64,000 bases of DNA from Strongylocentrotus purpuratus. Lineage: Eukaryota; Echinodermata; Echinoidea; Camarodonta; Strongylocentrotidae. The stretch covers positions 5,619,281 through 5,683,280 of the forward strand of contig NW_022145599.1 in assembly GCF_000002235.5 (NCBI RefSeq), given 5' to 3'. This document shows positions 59,201 through 64,000 of the stretch, piece after piece; within the stretch, counting starts at the first letter, position 1; every line of letters starts with the position of its first letter. Below the pieces are notes generated by a model. The model was not told the DNA's origin and did not search any database. It saw only the letters and a program-made list of their open reading frames with translations. A program made the translations under genes and the position numbers.

Positions 59201-62200
59201 AATAGACTTGTAGTAGTTTGACCGATGGTGGTGAGTACTGTGAAGTCGTACGCCACACCGTCCTGTAGGCCATCTATAACATGGCTTCCAACTGCAGACG
59301 GAAGGGCAGTCTGAACGACAGGCCCAGGAGAAAGGTCCTGGTAAGCTACCCGGTAGCCCTCGAAGTAGTTGTCAGGAGAAGAGGGAGGATCCCATCTTAA
59401 GAAAGAGATTGCATTGCTCAGAGTGTACAGGATAATGTTCTCTGGCGGCTTGGGTCCTATGCGAGATCAATCATTTCAAATGTCAGTCTTTCGGTAATCA
59501 TCATGGAATTGCGGGAAGACATCACAAACATATAATTTAAGATGTTGCATTTATTGGTTTTTCCATTTAGCTTGATTATAACTTTATTTCTGAAACACAA
59601 ATAAAATACATTGAATATTTCTTAACATGAAAACTTTGGCTTTGTTTTAATTTGGTTCACAGTAAAGCAAATATTTCAATATGTTTTTATAAAAGTCAAT
59701 AGATAAGCATTTCTTCATCAACTTACGAGTGTAAAACATTTCTAATGCAAACTGATTTCTAATCAGACCGACTATGACGTCGACGTCTACTGTATACTTG
59801 GTACCAGGCTGAAGTCCCGTGAATTGATAAGTGAGTGTTGGTTCAGGAGCTAATGGTTGCTCCGGGAATACTTCAGTCGTTCCAGTTTCATCAAAGAGAG
59901 TAAGGACGTATGACACAATATTCTGTGAAGGATCATTTTCCCAAGTCAACGTGATGAAGTCTGTCCCCAGATCAGACACATCAAGTGATGTGCCGAGAGG
60001 AACTATATATGGAAGAGATGAAAGGTAATGATAATATTATCACTATTAATATTACAATCTTCCCCTCAAAAAATTTGGGATTGGATATTTAATTTCAAAT
60101 CAAAGTGCTTTCATTTCTTCTATTCACTTTAAAATTTATACAGACAATATCTACGATATATTACAAACTTTAAATGAAAATAATCAAGAGAATGAGAAAG
60201 AAAATATCACTTGTGTCGAAAAATTAACTTATTTTCAGTCATATACATAAGTTAAATGAGTGTATGAAGATATGAGTAATTTCTTTTAAAGAGATAATAT
60301 GCTATTTTGTTAGGGCAATACATTGACACGTTAGATGCAAGAAGCACGAGGTAAGATTTTTTGTTTAACGAGATAACTATAACATCATGATATAATATGT
60401 GATGAGACGTATTTTGTATCTTATGCAATGCACTTGTTTTCTTACAAGTAGTCTTTGATGTAATATACTATCAATACATGTTACAATGAGAAGATGAACA
60501 ACTATCAATTACTTCGACCACAAAGACTTTCAAGAAACCAACTCCAAGACCAATTTCAATGCCGTATATTACTGCCAAAGAAAACATGTTCGGATATTTG
60601 TGTCAAAATAGATGACACATTAGGCTACTGAATTAGTAGGATTCGGGGGAGGAAACTGTGCGATCGTGTTCATTAAAACTTATGTTCCACTGGATGTATT
60701 CTATCTAATGGCCCGGTCCCACTGGCCGATGGACACAAAACGTATGCATAAAGGACACAGCGGACGAGCAAAATTTCGCGGTTGGCTCCATCCGTTTCAT
60801 CCGCTCCAGAAATGGACAAAATTTGCGAAAACAGAACGGAAAATAACGGACGTTGGTAGTATGTAGCGGGGATGTTAAACGGATGTTCATCAGAAGCCTA
60901 GCGGATGAAAGCGGATGGAAGTGGATGATAGCTTTGAATACTTTATATACGAGATGCATACGCTTACATCCTTTCTATTTCCGTGCTACTAACGATATAT
61001 ATACGTTCCATGTACCTTATCTTTTCTCCCTCTTTCCGTTTTCAGCTGCAGCGGATGTGAGTTGCGATGATGCCCAGAGGATGCAGAGAGGATACAGCGG
61101 ACGTTTAACGGATGATAACGGACATAGAACGTTTGTTGCTCGTATTTGTCGCGGATTTACATCGTACACGGCGGAAGTTCATCCGTTCTAAAAGTTTTGT
61201 GCAGCTCAAAACTTTTTGCGCGGATGAAATCACAGTGGACGGATGCTCGATGGATAGAGCGTATGAAACACGTATGCGATGAGTACACAACGGATGCATA
61301 GCGTTTTCCAACGGATGGCAAGTTTTGTTTACGTTTTACATCCTCTTTGCATCCGTAAGTGCAGTGGGACCGGGCCTTAAACTGTGTTTAGGGCATCCAA
61401 AAACATATCTTACAAAATACATACTTAGTTCACATTGAGTTCCAGTGAAGCCTTCACGACAAATGCATGTGAATACATTTGAAATTGCGACACACGTCCC
61501 AAGGTTTTGACAAGGTCCGCTGCTACAAACTGCAGTACTTGTTGCAATAGCTGTATTAAGTCAAGGAAACGAAACTTTTCTATTATAATGATTGATAACA
61601 CAGTAACACGTACAAACGGTACGTCTAGCCATGTAAAATATATAAACAAATGTTGTAAAAAGGAAATGAGGGAATAAAATTGATTAGCATAATCCCATTT
61701 ACGAACTTTCTCCACTTACCGTATTCTCTTAATTAGTTTTAGAATAAGTATGGACAAACTAACCCAAACCCGCGCAAGCAGACACTCTCCCTTAATGTGT
61801 GTGTAAGATAATGTTCATGTGCGTTTTTAGAAAAATAGTCAGCGTTTTTCAAATATGAACATTTTCGGAGATCAATTATAGTGAAGGGGTGGACATTTTC
61901 ACTGCGCATTTGTGTGTATTTCCAGCTACGTTACTACGTGGTCGCAAGAACAGTGCCAACTTCCACCCGTCTGCACTGGTGAAACCAGCGACGGTGATGT
62001 TATAAATAGTGCTTTCACGAAGATTGGTCAAGGTAGCAGTTTCAGTATCTGCTGGTGCTTTGTACTGAATTCCGTCGGGGTCAATATACACAATATCATA
62101 CATGAGATTTGATGGAACGGCCGGCCAGGATAGTGTGATGGAATCTTGTGTAATATAATCTACCATTATATTGGTTGCCGGGGTTCCTGTAAATTAGAAT

Positions 62201-64000
62201 TGGCGATTATCAAACAGTCTGTTCATAAAATCCGGCTTCAAATGAGAAGATATACAATAATGCATTTAATGGTCTGTCATTCATACCTTACCATTTGACT
62301 AGAAATCACTTTAGTACATTTGTATTTCCTCGTCAGTATAATGTATAATTTATTTGCCTCAAAACGTGTCTTCCGTTAGGCCTAAAAATGCAGGAATGGC
62401 ATTCCTCACTGCGGACACGAACATAACTGACCTGATGAAAAATGACTTAAATTGCCAGTTCAAGAGTTACAAAATACATACTTAGTTCACATTGAGTTCC
62501 AGTGAAGCCTCCCGGACAAATGCATGTGAATCCATTGGATATATTTAAACATGTCCCAAGGTTTTGACAAGGTCCACTGCTACATGCCGTAGTACTTGTT
62601 GCCATAGCTGTAGCAAGTGAAAGGAATGAAACATTTCTATTATAATGATAAGACAGTAACATGTACAAACGGTATGTACAAAGGAAATGAGTGAATGAAA
62701 TTGATTAGCATGATTCCATTTACGCACTTTCTACAGTTACTGTATTCTCTCATTTAGTTTTAGAATACGTATGGACACACCACCCTAACGGCACACGCAC
62801 AGACTCTCCCTCAATGTTTGTGGAGGATTTTTACATGCGCGCGTATATATACAAATATATATTTAATCTAAAATATTTAGCGCTTTGAAAAGTCTTATTG
62901 TTTAAGAAAAAATAATTTTTCACTCCGCCATGCTGTGTATTTTCAACTACGTTACTTACATGTGGTCGCAGTAACACTGCCAACTTCCGTTTGTCCTTCA
63001 CTGGTGAAACTAAGGACGGTGATGTTATAAGTAGTGCCTTCAAGAAGATTGGTCAAGGTAGTAGTTTCAGTGGTTGTTGTTTGTGACTGAGTTCCACTGG
63101 AACCATTATACACAATCTGATAAATGAGATTTGATGGAACGGCCGGCCAGGATAGTGTGATGGAATCTTGTGTAATAGAATCTATTAGTACATTGGTAGC
63201 CGGGATTCCTGTAAATTAGAATTCGTGATTATCAAACAGTCTGTTCATATAATCCGGCTTCAAATGAGAAGATATACAATAGAGCATTTGATTGTCTGTC
63301 ATTCATACCTGATCAGTTGACTTGAAATCACTTTAGTACATTTGTATTTCCTTGTCAGTATACTGTATAATTTATTTGCCTCAAAACGTGTCTTCCGTTA
63401 TGCCTAAAAATGCAGAAATGGCATTCCTCACTGCGGACACGAACATAACTGACCTGATGAAAATGACTTAAATTGCCAGTTCAAGAGTTACAAAATACAT
63501 ACTTAGTTCACATTGAGTTCCAGTGAAGCCTCCCGGACAAATGCATGTGAATCCATTGGATATATTTAAACATGTCCCAAGGTTTTGACAAGGTCCACTG
63601 CTACATGCCGTAGTACTTGTTGCCATAGCTGTAGCAAGTGAAAGGAATGAAACATTTCTATTATAATGATAAGACAGTAACATGTACAAACGGTATGTAC
63701 AAAGGAAATGAGTGAATGAAATTGATTAGCATGATTCCATTTACGCACTTTCTACAGTTACTGCATTGTCTCATTTAGTTTTAGAATACGTATGGACACA
63801 CCACCCTAACGGCACACGCACAGACTCTCCCTCAATGTTTGTGGAGGATTTTTACATGCGCGCGTATATATACAAATATATATTTAATCTAAAATATTTA
63901 GCGCTTTGAAAAGTCTTATTGTTTAAGAAAAATAATTTTTCACTCCGCCATGCTGTGTATTTTCAACTACGTTACTTACATGTGGTCGCAGTAACACTGC
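47079..64000 (-). CDS. Gene B: single-pass receptor with FN3, EGF, Sushi and SEA domains (N-terminus outside window)
   Basis: Twenty-four minus-strand exons join in frame into about 1,407 codons. Order: [FN3-EGF]x3, FN3 x6, EGF, Sushi, Ca-binding EGF, EGF, two short EGF-like, SEA, EGF, 14-residue linker, TM, cytoplasmic tail of about 90 residues. Every exon up to the SEA domain is phase 1-1. The architecture is that of a large cell-surface adhesion receptor with a cleavable SEA stalk. No enzyme or death domain is seen in the tail. No exact ortholog is recognised, so no symbol is given. The gene begins beyond base 64000 and ends 17 kb upstream of the gene A start, on the same strand. Confidence 0.88.
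47256..48159 (-). other. Gene B last intron
   Basis: 904 bp; nothing recognised. Confidence 0.55.
48160..48335 (-). CDS. Gene B TM exon
   Basis: Phase 1 to 0, donor gtatgctaac, acceptor gatgacag. Encodes TGLDKRS, the helix LFIGLVSSVAIVILLVVTVF, then a stop-transfer stretch IRIHREEYKVKRR. This orients the EGF/FN3 part outside and the C-terminus inside. Confidence 0.9.
48336..49499 (-). other. Gene B intron with SINE
   Basis: Contains the SINE at 48661-48835. The remaining sequence is AT-rich without recognisable content. Confidence 0.55.
48661..48835 (+). mobile_element. SINE with pol III-type head
   Basis: The head gtggcgtgcgcctgtaatcc-agcta is followed by a B-box-like aggttcgaaactg. A tail region (gtctttcggatggtgacgtt, aaagtcggtccctag, gatacacgtctgtaaaaacc) resembles the conserved 3' module of marine invertebrate SINEs. 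It ends near (AC)n. The head looks like the 5' part of 7SL RNA; see finding. Confidence 0.65.
49500..49541 (-). CDS. Gene B linker micro-exon
   Basis: 42 bp, phase 1-1, acceptor tttgatag, donor gtaggcatcc. Encodes TYSTNAPGTDQVP between the juxtamembrane EGF and the TM exon. It is Thr/Pro-rich, so possibly an O-glycosylated stalk. It is included because both splice sites and both phases fit. Confidence 0.72.
49983..50141 (-). CDS. Gene B juxtamembrane EGF exon
   Basis: Phase 1-1, 53 residues with six Cys in EGF order: NLCEAPELNDCSVNAVC, YICMCMEGYMDI, GRYC. It sits between SEA and TM, as in other SEA-EGF membrane proteins. Confidence 0.85.
50142..50581 (-). other. Gene B intron
   Basis: 440 bp with a short (TTTG)n at 50551-50566; otherwise nothing recognised. 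Confidence 0.55.
50582..50870 (-). CDS. Gene B SEA domain, second exon
   Basis: Phase 0 to 1, acceptor attctgcag. Encodes LPLAFESGG, VISVDVGGFFQGSLMCEIIV and a charged helix-rich segment. Alternating beta strands around G-S-L-M-C match the SEA autoproteolysis site (G|S-[VIL]-V). The donor is the weak point: CACC|gtgtta is the only site nearby that gives the phase required by the next exon. Confidence 0.78.
50871..51444 (-). other. Gene B intron within SEA
   Basis: 574 bp; nothing recognised. Confidence 0.55.
51445..51572 (-). CDS. Gene B SEA domain, first exon
   Basis: Phase 1 to 0, acceptor acctcaaag, donor gtgagtatg. Encodes SRAFVSVFTIDELSGSPVDF and then FADPTSLAFQNGSDAVTGL. The 'dp.S.aF......v...' helix is the typical start of SEA domains. 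It runs in phase into the second SEA exon. Confidence 0.8.
51573..52055 (-). other. Gene B intron
   Basis: 483 bp with poly-C and (AC)n at 52013-52039; nothing else recognised. Confidence 0.55.
52056..52175 (-). CDS. Gene B EGF-like exon
   Basis: 40 residues, phase 1-1, six Cys: CSPSCDFVTEIC, FECHC, FWTGLC. The spacing is EGF-like, with a highly charged loop (RPERERS) in place of the usual GY.G turn. Confidence 0.78.
52176..52829 (-). other. Gene B intron
   Basis: 654 bp; nothing recognised. Confidence 0.55.
52830..52931 (-). CDS. Gene B short EGF-like exon
   Basis: 34 residues, phase 1-1: LSCGGVSCGSSQVCVNEQC then TCLDGFILEAGLC. Six Cys with short loops, like the compact EGF modules of matrix proteins. 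Confidence 0.8.
52932..53426 (-). other. Gene B intron
   Basis: 495 bp; nothing recognised. Confidence 0.55.
53427..53546 (-). CDS. Gene B EGF exon
   Basis: 40 residues, phase 1-1. IACTADLCQNGGTC then LTCACPVGFTGPVC: a canonical six-Cys EGF. Confidence 0.92.
53547..53950 (-). other. Gene B intron
   Basis: 404 bp; nothing recognised. Confidence 0.55.
53951..54076 (-). CDS. Gene B calcium-binding EGF exon
   Basis: 42 residues, phase 1-1. Starts DLNECSNG, with later FCLNNVGSFMCVCNGGF. The D-x-N-E start plus N-x4-F (hydroxylation/calcium motif) marks a cbEGF. Confidence 0.93.
54077..54793 (-). other. Gene B intron with a two-copy 116-bp tandem repeat
   Basis: The unit beginning tttcggttatca (54555) repeats at 54671. 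Both share aagaaggcctagattaacct, ataaccagacgaagatac and gatcgaaagatgttca-type ends. The second copy ends 10 bp from the Sushi exon donor. Confidence 0.85.
54794..54985 (-). CDS. Gene B Sushi (CCP) domain exon
   Basis: 64 residues, phase 1-1. Cys pattern and the motif FGHSCTYRCDLGFIIRGQTT followed by SC..NGT.DGTFPTC show a complement-control-protein (Sushi) module in a single exon. Confidence 0.92.
54986..55736 (-). other. Gene B intron with MITE
   Basis: Contains the MITE at 55049-55180; the rest is unassigned. Confidence 0.55.
55049..55180. mobile_element. 132-bp MITE with GGGCCCGTCTTAC termini
   Basis: Left gggccctgtcttacaaagag and right ctctttgtaagacgggcccc form the TIR. Inner sequence contains ttgcgattgattgg and gatcaatcgcaa dyads. 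TSD is not clear. Confidence 0.85.
55737..55850 (-). CDS. Gene B EGF exon
   Basis: 38 residues, phase 1-1: DTCASSPCLNGGQC then FSCQCDVGYLGAFC. Links the FN3 tract to the Sushi module. Confidence 0.92.
56235..56480 (-). CDS. Gene B FN3 exon (sixth of the FN3 tract)
   Basis: 82 residues, phase 1-1: STVAVISRTTDTIVLTWDPL, YTINYTDG and the LMHNTTYEFSVRGFGQSGEV segment. The W in strand B and Y.v.v in strand F are the FN3 hallmarks. Confidence 0.9.
56988..57236 (-). CDS. Gene B FN3 exon
   Basis: 83 residues, phase 1-1: VLVDEVTFNAIRLSWTNIPD, YQVAYRDQNGPGG, then LASSTAYNITVLAFTSAGQV. Its F-G region is close to the FN3 units at 61.9-63.2 kb (YNITV..FTS.GQ.EVGSV), suggesting shared recent ancestry. 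Confidence 0.92.
57999..58259 (-). CDS. Gene B FN3 exon
   Basis: 87 residues, phase 1-1: VSVVNTDSTTATLSWAAVPT, GYVISYISQD, LQSGTTYTFAVVA. Clear FN3 pattern. Confidence 0.92.
58260..58608 (-). other. Gene B intron
   Basis: 349 bp; nothing recognised. Confidence 0.55.
58609..58875 (-). CDS. Gene B FN3 exon
   Basis: 89 residues, phase 1-1: VSVGAVTARELEVYWTIPQV, SYVVHLFNEGG, LTADTVYVAIVETVSASS. FN3 fold pattern with W in strand B; more divergent than its neighbours. Confidence 0.85.
59175..59456 (-). CDS. Gene B FN3 exon
   Basis: 94 residues, phase 1-1: PPENIILYTLSNAISFLRWD, EGYRVAYQDL, LQDGVAYDFTVLTTIGQT. Starts with PP..I, typical of FN3 strand A. Confidence 0.9.
59727..60002 (-). CDS. Gene B FN3 exon
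   Basis: 92 residues, phase 1-1: LDVSDLGTDFITLTWENDPS, SYVLTLFDE, FTGLQPGTKYTVDVDVIV. The L.PGT.Y.V motif is a strong FN3 signature. Confidence 0.93.
60003..61424 (-). other. Gene B intron with Harbinger-type MITE
   Basis: 1.4-kb intron separating the FN3 tract from the FN3-EGF repeats. It contains the MITE 60709-61377. Confidence 0.6.
60709..61377. mobile_element. 669-bp Harbinger-type MITE
   Basis: Termini TGGCCCGGTCCCACTG and CAGTGGGACCGGGCCT are flanked by TAA on both sides (60706-60708, 61378-61380). The interior contains more than a dozen CGGATG/CGGACG motifs on both strands. It has no transposase; ORFs inside are shadows. Confidence 0.88.
61425..61550 (-). CDS. Gene B EGF exon (FN3-EGF unit 3)
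   Basis: 42 residues, phase 1-1: VCSSGPCQNLGTCVAISN, FTCICREGFTGTQC. Diverged from the two upstream EGF copies by several residues. Confidence 0.92.
   Translation of the reverse strand, partial: LLQQVLQFVAADLVKTLGRVSQFQMYSHAFVVKASLELNVN
61551..61937 (-). other. Gene B intron
   Basis: 387 bp, homologous along much of its length to the intron at 62608-62959; no gene. Confidence 0.65.
61938..62186 (-). CDS. Gene B FN3 exon with altered C-terminus (unit 3)
   Basis: 83 residues, phase 1-1: YITQDSITLSWPAVPSNLMY, LRESTIYNITVAGFTSADG. Compared with 62960-63208 one base is missing after FTS, so the last strand reads WKLALFLRP instead of EVGSVTATT. The donor is shifted by two bases (CCAC|gtagta), which keeps phase 1. 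It is annotated as coding, but the last strand may be damaged. Confidence 0.75.
62482..62607 (-). CDS. Gene B EGF exon (unit 2)
   Basis: 42 residues, phase 1-1: TACSSGPCQNLGTCLNISN, FTCICPGGFTGTQC. Identical in sequence to 63503-63628. Confidence 0.93.
62608..62959 (-). other. Gene B intron
   Basis: 352 bp, nearly identical to 63629-63979; no gene. Confidence 0.65.
62960..63208 (-). CDS. Gene B FN3 exon (unit 2)
   Basis: 83 residues, phase 1-1, donor gtaagtaacg, acceptor atttacag: VLIDSITQDSITLSWPAVPS, YQIVYNGSSG, LLEGTTYNITVLSFTSEGQT. Intact FN3 with the EVGSVTATT end missing in unit 3. Confidence 0.94.
63503..63628 (-). CDS. Gene B EGF exon (unit 1)
   Basis: Exact duplicate of the EGF exon at 62482-62607, phase 1-1, with the same flanking intron ends. 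Confidence 0.93.
63980..64000 (-). CDS. Gene B FN3 exon (unit 1, partial at window edge)
   Basis: The donor and last 21 nt of an FN3 exon match 62960-62980 exactly (…VTATT before gtaagtaacg). The remainder lies outside the window. Confidence 0.85.

Larger units (their letters stand above)
62460..64000. repeat. Tandem 1,021-bp duplication of an FN3-EGF unit
   Basis: 62470 and 63491 (caaaatacatacttagttca) mark equivalent points 1,021 bp apart. The EGF exon is identical in both, and introns are nearly identical. 63209-64000 repeats 62187-62980. The duplication continues past the window edge. Confidence 0.95.

Noticed and set aside
1..64000. CRISPR array, rRNA or bacterial operon
   Set aside because: The only regular repeats are transposon or segmental; no rRNA-like stretch. 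Introns and splice sites show a eukaryotic genome.

Overview
This is a eukaryotic window. Its coding sequence is split into short exons with good GT/AG boundaries, nearly all on the minus strand, separated by TE-rich introns. Two modular cell-surface receptor genes (adhesion-GPCR, EGF, FN3, CCP and SEA modules), long poly-C/poly-G runs and many hAT- and Harbinger-type MITEs suggest a marine deuterostome invertebrate, most likely an echinoderm. That assignment is inference from gene and repeat style, not from a marker gene.

Gene A (minus strand, start codon at 29732-29734, running off the left edge at base 1) is an adhesion GPCR. Sixteen exons join in frame: signal peptide, four tandem copies of a Cys-containing domain of about 142 residues that I do not recognise, two EGF domains, a HormR-like Cys/Trp region, a GAIN domain, a GPS cleavage motif, TM1, an intracellular loop expanded by an 18-bp coding minisatellite, and TM2. 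The remaining TM helices lie outside the window. A 12.7-kb intron (7036-19781) holds a nest of transposons: an 11.4-kb Harbinger-type element with a dead transposase, containing hAT elements with exact 8-bp target duplications, one of which has expanded an internal ~110-bp satellite.

The intergenic stretch (29735-47078) is mostly a tandem segmental array of five copies of a 2.2-2.8-kb unit (about 32.2-46.6 kb). Each unit carries LINE 3' remnants and CT microsatellites. One copy was later split by a LINE 3' end with a 7-bp target duplication.

Gene B (minus strand, entering from the right edge and ending near 47079) is a single-pass receptor. Its visible order is alternating FN3 and EGF repeats (three units, two of them nearly identical 1,021-bp duplications including introns), six FN3, EGF, Sushi/CCP, calcium-binding EGF, three EGF-like, a SEA domain with a G-S cleavage motif, EGF, a short linker, TM helix and a short cytoplasmic tail. 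Most extracellular exons of both genes are symmetric phase 1-1, which permits the in-frame duplications seen here.

No plus-strand host gene was found. Plus-strand ORFs with recognisable similarity are LINE, transposase or zinc-finger remnants. Both genes encode receptors with autoproteolytic juxtamembrane modules (GAIN/GPS in A, SEA in B), so both are predicted to be two-part adhesion receptors.
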